Source of the DNA: CAZVBV01 sp964509975
Lineage (GTDB): Bacteria > Patescibacteriota > Gracilibacteria > UBA4473
Reading direction: 5' to 3'
Assembly (NCBI GenBank): GCA_964509975.1
Contig: CAZDZO010000002.1
Coordinates: 26,496 to 90,495 of the forward strand
DNA: 64,000 bases
Shown in pieces: positions 35,384-43,680 of this stretch. The notes beneath the pieces are model-generated. The model was not told the origin of the DNA. It was given only the letters and a program-made list of their open reading frames with translations, and did not search any database. Positions within the stretch are counted from its first letter, which is position 1, and each line of letters begins with the position of its first letter. Position numbers and translations under genes: made by a program.

Positions 35384-35986
35384 TTATGGTGATGGTGTTG
35401 GAAATCCTGCAACTCCCTCGATTACTCCAAGTTCATTAATAAAGAGATACGAAAAGGTATCAGCAGAATCATAAGTTCCTGCTTCAAAAGCAGATGAAAC
35501 ATCAGTCATGTCTGCAGAATCACAAGCGAAACTCTCGGATTCAACATCATCTACATCTATAGCATCAATAGCAGCTTGTGTTCCATCTGCAAGAACTCCA
35601 GCGGTTCCTGTTTGTGAGGTACTGGTTAACTCTCCCCAAGAACCTACTACAAATTCATTCACATCCCCAACTGATCCACCACCTTCTATCGCCATTCCAA
35701 CGAAGTAGCAAATATTGTTTTTTCCATTAGGAAGACGAAAATCGTTTGCGTCCATAAGTGCCGTAAGTCCGGCAGCATCGTAAATATATTTTGATGATGT
35801 CCAATCATCCGCTCCGTCCACCTTGATCATCAAGGCGATATTTTGCACAGCTGATTGTCGTTCAGCATCTCGTGCTTTTCCGAAGTAAGACTTAAAAGTA
35901 GCCGTTGAGATCGTCGCCAAAATACCGATGATCACAATCACCACAAGGAGCTCAATGAGCGTAAAACCGAAATTTCTTTTTTTCAT
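35384..35986 (-). CDS. Type IV pilin-like protein, first of two
   Basis: A 200-aa prepilin: leader MKKRNFG, cleavage motif GFTLIELLVVIVIIG with Glu at +5, hydrophobic N-terminal helix and a globular part rich in Ala, Asp and Ser with two Cys (ICYFVG and ACDSA). The first 60 residues are almost identical to the neighbour; the later half is more diverged. A good promoter (TTGATT, 17 bp, TACAAT) upstream and a strong terminator downstream make this the likely major pilin. PilT at 18.8 kb would retract it; the assembly genes are not in view. Confidence 0.93.
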   Translation of the reverse strand: MKKRNFGFTLIELLVVIVIIGILATISTATFKSYFGKARDAERQSAVQNIALMIKVDGADDWTSSKYIYDAAGLTALMDANDFRLPNGKNNICYFVGMAIEGGGSVGDVNEFVVGSWGELTSTSQTGTAGVLADGTQAAIDAIDVDDVESESFACDSADMTDVSSAFEAGTYDSADTFSYLFINELGVIEGVAGFPTPSP

Positions 35987-36031
35987 TATGAAAAGGTTTA
36001 AGAATTAGAAGAAAGATAAACTTCACAAGCC

Positions 36032-36060
36032 ATTGTACGAAGCGATGTTCGAGAAATCAA
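36032..36060 (-). promoter_or_regulatory. Promoter of the first pilin gene
   Basis: Minus strand: TTGATT at 36055-36060, 17-bp spacer, TACAAT at 36032-36037; leader about 40 bases. Confidence 0.65.
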
Positions 36061-36121
36061 ATTATTTGTTCAAAAAGAAGTGGCGAAATACAAAAAATGT
36101 TTTATTGTGTTATGCCTTTAA

Positions 36122-36144
36122 AACATCTCTTTCTAGAGATTTTG
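36122..36144 (-). terminator. Possible weak terminator of purC
   Basis: Minus strand ATCTCT-AGAA-AGAGAT followed by GTTTTAAAG; overlaps the purC stop codon. Confidence 0.4.
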
Positions 36145-37110
36145 TAATGAATTTTCAATTCTTATTTTTGCGTTGAGTTCTTCTGGGAATTGAAAAACCT
36201 CTCCTGTTACTTTTTCAAAAAGTTGAATGTATTTCTCTGCTGCTGCCATTCGAAGCTCATCCGTCATGAAATCTGCAGGATTTTTTTCTAAATCATTCAC
36301 ATCATATCCCGCTCCAATAATCATACGTCTTACGAATTCTTTATCGAGCATATCTGGCTCTTCATCATTATTAAATCGCTCCTGATAAGAATCCTCAACC
36401 CAGTACCGAGAACTATCAGGAGTATGCACTTCATCAATCACCATTAAATTCCCTTCGCTATCAATTCCCATTTCATATTTTGTATCGACAAGTATTAATC
36501 CCCTTTCTGCGGCTATCTTTTGTCCAAGTGTGAACATTTTGAGGGCATACTCTTCTACTTGTTCGTACATTTCTGCTGACACCAGTCCTTGTTCTACAAT
36601 TTCTTCTTTTGAAATCGCTTCATCATGCGCGCCAGGTTCGGTGGGTTTAGTTGTGGGGGTAATAATAGGTTGATCAAATTTCTGATTTTTCTTCATACCT
36701 TCGGGCATCTCGATCCCACAGATCATTCTATTTAAATTCTGATACGAATACCAAGACGATGTTTTGGTCGTCCCAGTGAGATATCCTCGAACGATAATTT
36801 CTACAGGCAAAACTTTGGCATTCTTTACAAGAGAAATATTTGGATCCGGCGTTGAGATAAAATGATGATTTACCACTCCATCAAGTTTCGCAAACCACCA
36901 CGCCGTAATTTTATTCAACACTTGTCCTTTAAAAGGAATCGTTCCGAGAATAAAATCGAATGCTGAAATACGATCAGACACCACTATAGCTCTCTGTTCG
37001 TTTGGAAGTGTAAAACTTTCTCGAACCTTTCCAGAGTGATAGGAAAGAGCTTGCGGGAAATCTATTTTATCCACTGTAGAGCCGAGTGCCGATTGAATTT
37101 TGTCTTGCAT
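36133..37110 (-). CDS. purC: SAICAR synthetase
   Basis: Catalyses ATP-dependent joining of aspartate to CAIR in purine synthesis; 325 aa from the ATG at 37108-37110 (MQDKIQSALGS). Family motifs: SGKVRESFTL, SDRISAFDFILGTIPFKG, VRGYLTGTT, LVDTKYEMGID and IDEVHTPDSSRYW. The sequence is of the longer, yeast-like type. No other purine-synthesis gene is nearby and most CPR bacteria lack the pathway, so the role here is open (salvage of an imported intermediate, or another acid-amine ligation). Confidence 0.93.
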   Translation of the reverse strand: MQDKIQSALGSTVDKIDFPQALSYHSGKVRESFTLPNEQRAIVVSDRISAFDFILGTIPFKGQVLNKITAWWFAKLDGVVNHHFISTPDPNISLVKNAKVLPVEIIVRGYLTGTTKTSSWYSYQNLNRMICGIEMPEGMKKNQKFDQPIITPTTKPTEPGAHDEAISKEEIVEQGLVSAEMYEQVEEYALKMFTLGQKIAAERGLILVDTKYEMGIDSEGNLMVIDEVHTPDSSRYWVEDSYQERFNNDEEPDMLDKEFVRRMIIGAGYDVNDLEKNPADFMTDELRMAAAEKYIQLFEKVTGEVFQFPEELNAKIRIENSLQNL

Positions 37111-37177
37111 TGAGAGATGTTTTTTTGAAAATAACAGAACTATTGTACTCATTTTTAAAAAAACGTTGAAGAAAAAT

Positions 37178-37212
37178 TTGCAAAACGAATAATTCTATAT
37201 ATAATTATATAT
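37178..37212 (+). promoter_or_regulatory. Promoter and operator of the toxin-antitoxin operon
   Basis: TTGCAA at 37178-37183, 16-bp spacer, TATAAT at 37200-37205. A perfect 16-bp palindrome (ATATATAATTATATAT, 37197-37212) covers the -10 box, the usual position of an autorepressor site. Confidence 0.6.
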
Positions 37213-37236
37213 GAAATTTACTATTAATTATAGATA

Positions 37237-37488
37237 ATGTTTGATACTGTTTCAATCTCACAACTTCAAAAATCTGCAGGGAAGGTTCTCAAGAACTGTT
37301 CTGGAGCCATTTATGTACTTTCGAATAATAAAAAGACTGGCATTATTTTTAACGAAGAAATGTTAAATATAATGGAAGAACGGGGTTTTCTTGAAGAATT
37401 GGAAGATAGTTTTTTGGCTCAAAGAATAACAAAAGCCCAATCAGAAAATAAATTCTCGTCATTACAGGAACTCAAAAATGCGATATAA
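37237..37488 (+). CDS. Antitoxin, Phd/YefM-like
   Basis: An 83-aa protein with the N-terminal pattern of the Phd/YefM fold (TVSISQLQKSAGKVLKNC, then YVLSNNKKTGIIF) and an acidic helical C-terminus that would wrap the toxin. The toxin gene overlaps its end by 11 bases. The palindrome over the promoter fits autorepression. Confidence 0.8.
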   Translation: MFDTVSISQLQKSAGKVLKNCSGAIYVLSNNKKTGIIFNEEMLNIMEERGFLEELEDSFLAQRITKAQSENKFSSLQELKNAI

Positions 37489-37747
37489 AATCGCAAAACA
37501 ATTTTTACGAGATCTTAAAAATATTGATGACAAATCAATAAGAATTTTGATAGTGGAAATTGTAGAAAATATGGAATCAACAAAAAATATTTCTGAAGTT
37601 GGTTTTTCAAAACTGAGAGGATTTGATTGTTTTTACAAAAAGAGGATTCGAAATTATCGTATTGGTATTGCTTTTGAAAAGAATACGGTTACTTTTTGTC
37701 GTGTCCTTCATCGACAACACATTTACAAGAAATTCCCCAAAACATGA
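37478..37747 (+). CDS. RelE/ParE-family toxin
   Basis: An 89-aa protein of the RelE/ParE fold: MRYKIAKQFLRDLKNID, the basic core KLRGFDCFYKKRIRNYRIGIAF and a terminal strand VTFCRVLHRQHIYKKFP. RelE members cut mRNA on the ribosome, ParE members poison gyrase; the Arg-rich core and terminal His/Tyr fit the mRNA-cutting type, but that is inference. Its stop codon overlaps the trmD start (ATGA), so toxin and trmD are translationally coupled. Confidence 0.82.
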   Translation: MRYKIAKQFLRDLKNIDDKSIRILIVEIVENMESTKNISEVGFSKLRGFDCFYKKRIRNYRIGIAFEKNTVTFCRVLHRQHIYKKFPKT

Positions 37748-38415
37748 AATTCGATGTTCTCACTCTTTTTCCAGAAAGTTTTGAAAACTTCTTAAAAACG
37801 TCCATTATCGGACGTGCCATTGAAGAAAAAAAAATAGAAGTACGACTTTTTAATATTCGTGATTTTTCTGAAAACAAACATAAGAAGGTTGATGACGTGC
37901 CTTTTGGCGGTGGCGCAGGAATGGTCATGATGTGCCAGCCTCTTTTTGATGCAATAGAGCACGTGAAGCAATTGGAGGATGATAAAGCTCCTGTAATTTT
38001 TCTCACTCCCCACGGCGAAACTTTTAAACAAGAAATTGCAGAAGAGTTTGTTGAACAAAAAATGTGTTCAAGGATTATACTCCTTTGTGGACACTATGAA
38101 GGGATTGATCAACGCGTTCGTGATGCACTCGTGGATCGAGAAATTTCCATTGGAAACTTTGTCCTCACGGGTGGAGAACTCCCTGCTCAGATTCTTATTG
38201 ATGCTGTTGCGCGATTATTACCAGGTGTTTTGGGCAGTGATGAGAGTGCGAGCGAGGAAAGCTTTTCCGCGCAACTCGACCGAAAGCTCGAATACCCACA
38301 TTACACACGCCCTGCAGAGTTCAGAGGGATAGAGGTTCCAGAGGTCCTTCTCTCTGGACATCACAAAAATATTAAGGAATGGCGGAAAAAAAATTGCAAA
38401 ACATCTCCTGAATAA
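37744..38415 (+). CDS. trmD: tRNA (guanine-37-N1)-methyltransferase
   Basis: Methylates G37 of tRNAs that read CNN-type codons and prevents frameshifts; 223 aa. SPOUT trefoil-knot motifs: DVLTLFPESFENFLKTS, DDVPFGGGAGMVM, LLCGHYEGIDQRV, ISIGNFVLTGGELPAQ and the C-terminal HYTRPAEFRG. The start is the ATG at 37744, four bases inside the toxin gene; an upstream extension lacks homology. Normally trmD lies with rpsP, rimM and rplS; here it follows a toxin-antitoxin pair. Confidence 0.95.
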   Translation: MKFDVLTLFPESFENFLKTSIIGRAIEEKKIEVRLFNIRDFSENKHKKVDDVPFGGGAGMVMMCQPLFDAIEHVKQLEDDKAPVIFLTPHGETFKQEIAEEFVEQKMCSRIILLCGHYEGIDQRVRDALVDREISIGNFVLTGGELPAQILIDAVARLLPGVLGSDESASEESFSAQLDRKLEYPHYTRPAEFRGIEVPEVLLSGHHKNIKEWRKKNCKTSPE

Positions 38416-38419
38416 AAAC

Positions 38420-38449
38420 TTGTCATTCAGTCCCCCCTTCCTCTACAAT
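38420..38449 (+). promoter_or_regulatory. Promoter of the 252-aa membrane protein
   Basis: TTGTCA at 38420-38425, 18-bp spacer, TACAAT at 38444-38449; leader about 13 bases. Confidence 0.5.
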
Positions 38450-38468
38450 TACAGAAATCAATATAAAC

Positions 38469-39227
38469 ATGAATAATCTCAATCAGGCCGACGTTACCTT
38501 TCCTTCTATTTTTTCACGATTTCTGGTCGGATTTGGATCGGGATTCATTGGAACAATAGTTTTGGGAATTGTTTTATTTCTCAGTTGGAGTGTCGTCGGG
38601 GAAACGCTTTCTCCAAGCGATGTAGTGAAGAATGAGTTTGGGATTAATATTCAAACGGAATCGCACCCCCTCTTTATTAGTATCATCACGCTCGCCATAT
38701 TTTTGGCAACATTAGCGGCAAACATATCATATGTTCTTTTGGCAACAATGATTGATGAGAAATATTCCAGACGAGCCACTGCGCTGACACAGGTATTTTT
38801 TGGAAATCTTGTAATCCTCCTCCTCGTCCTCCCTGCCTATGCTTTTTCTGGACAATTTTTTGGACAAATGGGAAGTGCTTTTGCAGGTGTATTCCATCTT
38901 ATTATAGGAACCTTCTTTAGTTTCTTTGTGCTCGAAGCACTCCATCAATCAAAATATCTGATTGTAAATATATATGGAATGATTCTTGGACTTGTGCTTT
39001 TCTTCCTCATTGGAGGCTCTCTTGCAAGTTCACAAAGCACCGCTTCCGCTTTTCTCCTCATGTTCCCGGTTCTTTTGGGAGGGATGTCTTTGGGAAACAG
39101 AATCGCAGAGGTTCTCTATCTTTGGTTGTACCGAAACTACGGAAACGACTTCCTTAACGTCGACACAAAATTTGGATCTGATTATGGAGAAAAAGATTCT
39201 CAAGGAGTACACGACTTTGATATTTAA
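38469..39227 (+). CDS. Polytopic membrane protein of unknown function
   Basis: A 252-aa protein with about six membrane helices (around residues 20-45, 68-95, 105-130, 137-157, 163-187, 195-215) and an acidic, hydrophilic tail. Gly- and Phe-rich helices (FLVGFGSGFIGTIVLGIV) are typical of small transport or scaffold proteins, but I recognise no family. A hairpin with a T-run follows the gene. Confidence 0.85.
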   Translation: MNNLNQADVTFPSIFSRFLVGFGSGFIGTIVLGIVLFLSWSVVGETLSPSDVVKNEFGINIQTESHPLFISIITLAIFLATLAANISYVLLATMIDEKYSRRATALTQVFFGNLVILLLVLPAYAFSGQFFGQMGSAFAGVFHLIIGTFFSFFVLEALHQSKYLIVNIYGMILGLVLFFLIGGSLASSQSTASAFLLMFPVLLGGMSLGNRIAEVLYLWLYRNYGNDFLNVDTKFGSDYGEKDSQGVHDFDI

Positions 39228-39298
39228 AAAAAGATAAAAAGCGAAAGAGCTGACAAGCTTTAAAATATCTACTTTAAACTTTTAGATTTTTTCACTTT

Positions 39299-39330
39299 AA
39301 AAAGACTCCACAAATTGTGAAGCCTTTTTC
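39299..39330. terminator. Convergent terminator
   Basis: AAAAAG...CTCCAC-loop-GTGAAG...CTTTTT: A-run and T-run on both sides, so it can serve both convergent genes. Confidence 0.6.
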
Positions 39331-39355
39331 TTGATTACAAATATGTTTGAATTCC

Positions 39356-39649
39356 TTACTCTGTTACTTCAGCTGGTGCGGCTGGAGTTTGTCCACCTGC
39401 TCCACACGCTGGATTTACCAAGGTCACTTGTTGATCTCCAAGATTGAGAACAACTGGTTGGCATTGTTGTCCAAGTGCCATTGTTTGCGCTACTGCATTT
39501 TGCATTCCGTGCTGTGCTCCGAGTTGGTACACTTCTCGTTGCAAATAATTTCTTGCAGCGTTAGCAACAAAAATAATAGAGAAAATGATCCAGATGACCA
39601 AAAGAATTCGAGATACCGGCCAATCCGTAACTTTTATTGGATTTTTCAT
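39356..39649 (-). CDS. Small membrane-anchored protein with two Cys
   Basis: A 97-aa protein with a short cytoplasmic start, one membrane helix (ILLVIWIIFSIIFVANAA, about residues 15-32) and an outside part with Gln-rich stretch, two Cys (QQCQPVV and NPACGAG) and an Ala/Pro-rich end. The Cys could form one disulfide. Family unknown. Confidence 0.8.
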   Translation of the reverse strand: MKNPIKVTDWPVSRILLVIWIIFSIIFVANAARNYLQREVYQLGAQHGMQNAVAQTMALGQQCQPVVLNLGDQQVTLVNPACGAGGQTPAAPAEVTE

Positions 39650-39913
39650 GAGAGAATTAGGGTTAGAAATCGTCGGTCACTCTAGAAAGAAATTTTGGAT
39701 TTCGCAAGTTTTTTGATTTGCATAAATTTCTTTTTGTTTTTTTACATTTTTTTTTATTTCAAAAAAGAAGAAAAAGATTGCGTATTATTTTTTTATTGTT
39801 TTATACTTCTCACTGCTAGCGAGAAAAAAGTTTTAAAAAGTTTTGCACTCCATTTGAAACTTGTTACAATCCTCGCCGTACACAATCATTTGTCTTTCTA
39901 ACCCACAGAAAAA

Positions 39914-40585
39914 ATGAAAAAAATGCTCGTCGTTTCACTCGCCCTTGGAATGGGAATCATCTTCGCATCAAGTGCGGAAGCTTATAAAGAACCTGCTCGT
40001 GAAGACACAGGAAGTTATTCACACCGACTCTCTGTTCAAAAAAAATTAAATGAAGCCTTTCAACGAAGATGGTCACTCTTTAATAAAAGACACAATGAAC
40101 GAAATGTAAATCAAAAAACAATTCCATATCAATATGCTGCTCATCTTCGCTCACGAAAAGCAACCAATACTTCTGAGGTTTCTACTATAATGAATCGAAA
40201 AGGAGCACTTTCTGACTACACAAATCTGAAACCAATAGAAGACAAAAACTACATTCGTCCAAGCCGAAAAGCAGTTTTCAAATCTCGAGCGATTGATTAT
40301 TACGTTGATGGAGGAGATGCTGGAAAAGAAGCGATGGAAGCAAACGTAATTTACGGATCAACGCATAAAGTTGATACAAATAAGCACTACAATACTTTAT
40401 GGAAACGAGATTTTGAATCTATTGGAGCTATCCGAGATGTGCAACGATCTTTTTACTCTCCAACAAAAGCAAAATCCGGAACACAACGTTTGTACTCTAC
40501 CCGCAAAGGAAATTCTCGATGGAACTACACACATCCATGGATGAATAACGATATTAAAGAATTCTTCAGCACCGAAGCTGAGTAA
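39914..40585 (+). CDS. Secreted, strongly basic protein
   Basis: A 223-aa protein with a signal peptide (MKKMLVVSLALGMGIIFASSAEA). The mature part is rich in Lys, Arg, Tyr, Ser and Asn, has no Cys and many short RxxxRxxY-like stretches, with an acidic last ten residues. The composition resembles that of the C-terminal half of the secreted protein at 58274-59065. It may bind a polyanion such as wall polymer or DNA; that is a guess. A strong terminator follows. Confidence 0.85.
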   Translation: MKKMLVVSLALGMGIIFASSAEAYKEPAREDTGSYSHRLSVQKKLNEAFQRRWSLFNKRHNERNVNQKTIPYQYAAHLRSRKATNTSEVSTIMNRKGALSDYTNLKPIEDKNYIRPSRKAVFKSRAIDYYVDGGDAGKEAMEANVIYGSTHKVDTNKHYNTLWKRDFESIGAIRDVQRSFYSPTKAKSGTQRLYSTRKGNSRWNYTHPWMNNDIKEFFSTEAE

Positions 40586-40610
40586 ACATTTTTTTTAACG
40601 AACCTAAAGG

Positions 40611-40635
40611 CCCTCGTCATGCGAGGGTTTTTTTG
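40611..40635 (+). terminator. Terminator of the basic secreted protein
   Basis: CCCTCG-TCATG-CGAGGG followed by seven T. Confidence 0.85.
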
Positions 40636-40662
40636 TAGGCGCGGTCACGTGACCGCGCCTAC
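40635..40662. repeat. Perfect 28-bp GC-rich palindrome before pyrD
   Basis: GTAGGCGCGGTCAC followed directly by its reverse complement. Much richer in GC than its surroundings. It overlaps the predicted -35 region (GTGACC, 40649-40654) of an extended -10 (TGCTACAAT) in front of pyrD, so it is either an operator or an inserted palindrome. Confidence 0.75.
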
Positions 40663-40684
40663 GTTTACTGCTACAATGAAGTCG

Positions 40685-41737
40685 ATGCAAGAAATCTACC
40701 AAACCGACAAATCATACCAATGGAATTATGACCACGGGCCGTCTTTTGAGGGACTTTTCCCTGAGGTGAAACAGACTGAAAAGAAATTCAAACTCTGGAA
40801 CTTTGAACTCAACTCCCCTCTGGGAGTTCCTGCAGGACCACTGCTTGATTCAAAATGGATAAACTTGTATGGAAAGCTTGGATTTGATATTCCCGTGTAC
40901 AAGACGGTACGAACCATTGAGCGAGAATGTCACCCCAATCCCAACTGCGTGTTTATAGATGCGCCACGGCAATTGGGCGTGAAAGATATTGGAGGAGACA
41001 TTACAACGAGAACAACTGACCCGACAAATGTGGAAGATATTACTATTACCAATTCCTTTGGCGTCCCCTCCCAACCACCCTCCGTCTGGATGCCCGACAT
41101 TGAGCGAGCGAATAAGGCATTGGGCGAAGGACAAGTGATGATTGTCTCAATCATGGGAACACCGGGAGAAGGACGAGATTTGGTACAAGATTATGCCGAC
41201 TGTGCTCGCATGGCCAAGGAAGCCGGCGCCAAGATTATTGAAGCAAACTACTCATGTCCAAATGTGTGCACAGGAGAAGGAAGTTTGTACAAAGATCCCG
41301 AAACCTCCAGTCAAATTTCAAAAGCGATTCGTGAAGCCATCGGCGACACGCCTTTCTTAATAAAGATGGGAATGCTCGCCCCACAAGAATTACGAGCCGT
41401 AGTCGAAGCAAACTTACCGTATGTTGATGGATTTGCTGGGATTAACACTATTGCGATGGATGTACGCACTCCAGAGGGTGAACAGGCTTTACCGGGGGCC
41501 AACCGACTCCGAGCGGGACTCTGCGGGGAAGCAATTCGCGAAGCAGGACAACAATTCACCATTGAACTTGCAAAAATCCGAACGGAACTTAATGAAGATT
41601 TTGTTATTTGTGGTGTCGGTGGAATGATGACCGCAGAGCATTTACAATCAAGACTCAATGCAGGCGCTGACATCGTAATGTCTGCCACCGCCCCTATGTG
41701 GGATCCATTCTTAGCGGAGAGATTTCGAAATCTGTAA
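40685..41737 (+). CDS. pyrD: Dihydroorotate dehydrogenase family protein
   Basis: An FMN-dependent TIM-barrel protein that oxidises dihydroorotate to orotate, or a close relative. Motifs: NSPLGVPAGPLLDS (FMN phosphate region), NSFGVPSQPP, EANYSCPNVCTGEGS (with the class 1-type catalytic Cys), FLIKMG, and the phosphate-binding GVGGMMTAEHLQSRLNAGADI. About 350 aa from the ATG at 40685; the ATG at 40676 overlaps a perfect extended -10 (TACAAT at 40672-40677), and the longest frame begins inside a terminator. With the 40685 start the mRNA would be leaderless. No other pyrimidine gene is nearby. Confidence 0.85.
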   Translation: MQEIYQTDKSYQWNYDHGPSFEGLFPEVKQTEKKFKLWNFELNSPLGVPAGPLLDSKWINLYGKLGFDIPVYKTVRTIERECHPNPNCVFIDAPRQLGVKDIGGDITTRTTDPTNVEDITITNSFGVPSQPPSVWMPDIERANKALGEGQVMIVSIMGTPGEGRDLVQDYADCARMAKEAGAKIIEANYSCPNVCTGEGSLYKDPETSSQISKAIREAIGDTPFLIKMGMLAPQELRAVVEANLPYVDGFAGINTIAMDVRTPEGEQALPGANRLRAGLCGEAIREAGQQFTIELAKIRTELNEDFVICGVGGMMTAEHLQSRLNAGADIVMSATAPMWDPFLAERFRNL

Positions 41738-41791
41738 AACAGTCTAAAAGCTAAAGAGTCAAAAAGTATAAAAGTGCTATCCAAAAGGAGG

Positions 41792-41903
41792 TTGGGGACG
41801 AGACCTGTTTGAGCGTCAATGGGATTCTGCACCTGTGCAAGTAAGAACGAGCGAGTTTTCTCGTCCCCAAAAGTTTTTGGTTCTTTTTGATTACAAAAAG
41901 AAC
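41792..41903. repeat. Complex palindromic repeat element
   Basis: TTGGGGACGAGA (41792-41803) is the exact inverse of TCTCGTCCCCAA (41859-41870); the next hairpin GTTCTTTTTG-ATTA-CAAAAAGAAC spans 41880-41903. It lies in the 280-bp spacer between pyrD and the Cys-rich gene, which shows no coding frame otherwise. Confidence 0.6.
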
Positions 41904-42017
41904 AGTCCCGCAATATCAACGTAAATAAAAGAAGTACTTTCTTTGTACTGTTGTCTCCATAAAAATAGAGCTTCTTTAATTTTTCATTTCTCGTCAACTC
42001 CTTTAGAATTTAAGTTG

Positions 42018-43658
42018 ATGCAACGAACGTGTGCAATTATCGGACAACCGTTTGAAATCACGGAAGATGATGTGCAATTTTATGAAAAGATGGAAGTCCC
42101 CCTTCCGACGATCTGTCCGGAGGAACGAATGCGAAGACGACTCGCCTTCAGGAATGAACGAAACCTTTCGAAACGATTGTGTAATTCTTCCGGGAAAGAG
42201 ATTATTTCTGTTCATGCCAAAGAAACAAAATTCCCTGTGTATGACAACGAACACTGGTGGGGAGATACGTGGGACGGGAAAGATTATGGAGTAGATTTTG
42301 ATTTTAATAGACCTTTCTTTCCTCAGTTTGAAGAGCTCTGGGAGCGCGTTCCCAAGATTGCCCGACTCCAGCAAGGCATCTCTGAGAATTCGAAATATAC
42401 TAATGCTGCAGCTAACAATAAAAACTGTTATCTTATTTTTTCTGCAGGATTTAATGAAGATTGTCTGTACTGCCAAAACATAGACCAATCTCGTGATTGC
42501 GTGGATTGTTTTAATCTTTTTAAAACGGAACTCGCCTATCAATGCGTCGATTGTTCCGATTGTTACAACATCACTTTTTCGCAGAAATTAAATAATTGTA
42601 ATGATGCCCACCACTCCTATGATTGCTTGGGCTGTGATAATGTTTTTGCCTGTGTTGGGTTGCGAAAAAAAAGCTACTGGGTGCTGAATAAACCAGTGAA
42701 GAAAGAAGAATTTGAAGCCCTTCTCAAAGATGAAAAGAAACAGGTAGAGGTTTTGAAACAACTTCAAAAAATTTATCTTTCTCTTCCACGAGAATATTGT
42801 TCCTTCCTCCGGTGCGAAGACTTTTCTGGCGATAACTTGTTTAATTGCAAAAACACACACGATTGCTGGGATTGTAAAAATTGCGAAGACATGAAGTACT
42901 GTGATCAAATGCGGGAAGCCAAGAGCTGCATGGATGTAAGTTACTTTGGATGTTCTGGCAGTAATGAATTAATTTATGAATGTGAAGCGGTCGGAATAGG
43001 CGCTTTTAATATTATATTTTCAAAATTTGCGGGAGAAGGTTGTTCTAATATTGCGTATTCGTATGAATCATACGGAAGCAAAGACTGCTTCGGATGTGTC
43101 AGTATGAGACAGTCACAGTATTGTATTTTTAATAAACAATATTCTGAAACCGAATACAAAGCCCTTCGTGAAAAGATTATTGAACACATGAAGAAAACCG
43201 GTGAATGGGGAGAATTCTTTCCCCCTACCATGTCCCCTTTTCCTTACAATCACTCCACCGCACAAGATGTACTCCCGTTAACAAAAGAAGAAGTACTCGC
43301 GCGTAGATGGAAATGGGCTGATGATGAGAAATCTGATTTCAAGTCCCCCACGGTGACAAAGCTTCCCGTCACAGCAGAAGCCACTAATAATCTTTGTAAA
43401 GAACTCCTGGCTTGTACACGCTGTAAAAAGAACTACACCATTCTCAAACCAGAACTGAAGTTTTATAAAAAGATGCGTCTTGAGCTACCTGACCTCTGCC
43501 CTGATTGTCGTCATTCCGATCGTATGAAGCTTCGTCTTCCACGAAAATTACACAATCGGAAATGTGATAATTGTTCCACTGATATCAAAACACCATTTTC
43601 GCCAAACAGACCTGAGAAGGTATTTTGTGAGAAGTGTTACTTGGATGCGGTGAATTAG
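42018..43658 (+). CDS. Cys-rich zinc-ribbon protein of CPR type, unknown function
   Basis: About 546 aa from the ATG at 42018 (MQRTCAIIGQPFEI) with some 45 Cys. The middle (about residues 110-400) is a series of short units with CxxC, CxxCxxC and DC motifs (DCVDCFNLFK, CVDCSDCYNI, CWDCKNCEDM) reminiscent of a repeat solenoid with metal sites. The C-terminus holds two classic ribbons (CTRCKKNY...CPDCRHSDRMK and CDNCS...CEKC). The N-terminus resembles the first of these but has lost its Cys (FYEKMEVPLPTICPEERMRRR), so the ends are a duplicated module. I recall such proteins from Patescibacteria, without known function. Confidence 0.85.
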   Translation: MQRTCAIIGQPFEITEDDVQFYEKMEVPLPTICPEERMRRRLAFRNERNLSKRLCNSSGKEIISVHAKETKFPVYDNEHWWGDTWDGKDYGVDFDFNRPFFPQFEELWERVPKIARLQQGISENSKYTNAAANNKNCYLIFSAGFNEDCLYCQNIDQSRDCVDCFNLFKTELAYQCVDCSDCYNITFSQKLNNCNDAHHSYDCLGCDNVFACVGLRKKSYWVLNKPVKKEEFEALLKDEKKQVEVLKQLQKIYLSLPREYCSFLRCEDFSGDNLFNCKNTHDCWDCKNCEDMKYCDQMREAKSCMDVSYFGCSGSNELIYECEAVGIGAFNIIFSKFAGEGCSNIAYSYESYGSKDCFGCVSMRQSQYCIFNKQYSETEYKALREKIIEHMKKTGEWGEFFPPTMSPFPYNHSTAQDVLPLTKEEVLARRWKWADDEKSDFKSPTVTKLPVTAEATNNLCKELLACTRCKKNYTILKPELKFYKKMRLELPDLCPDCRHSDRMKLRLPRKLHNRKCDNCSTDIKTPFSPNRPEKVFCEKCYLDAVN

Positions 43659-43680
43659 AAATGGGATACGTATCCTATTT
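43659..43680. repeat. Palindrome around GGATACGTATCC, copy 2
   Basis: 22 bp (AAATGGGATACGTATCCTATTT) between two convergent stop codons; identical to copy 3. Confidence 0.75.
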
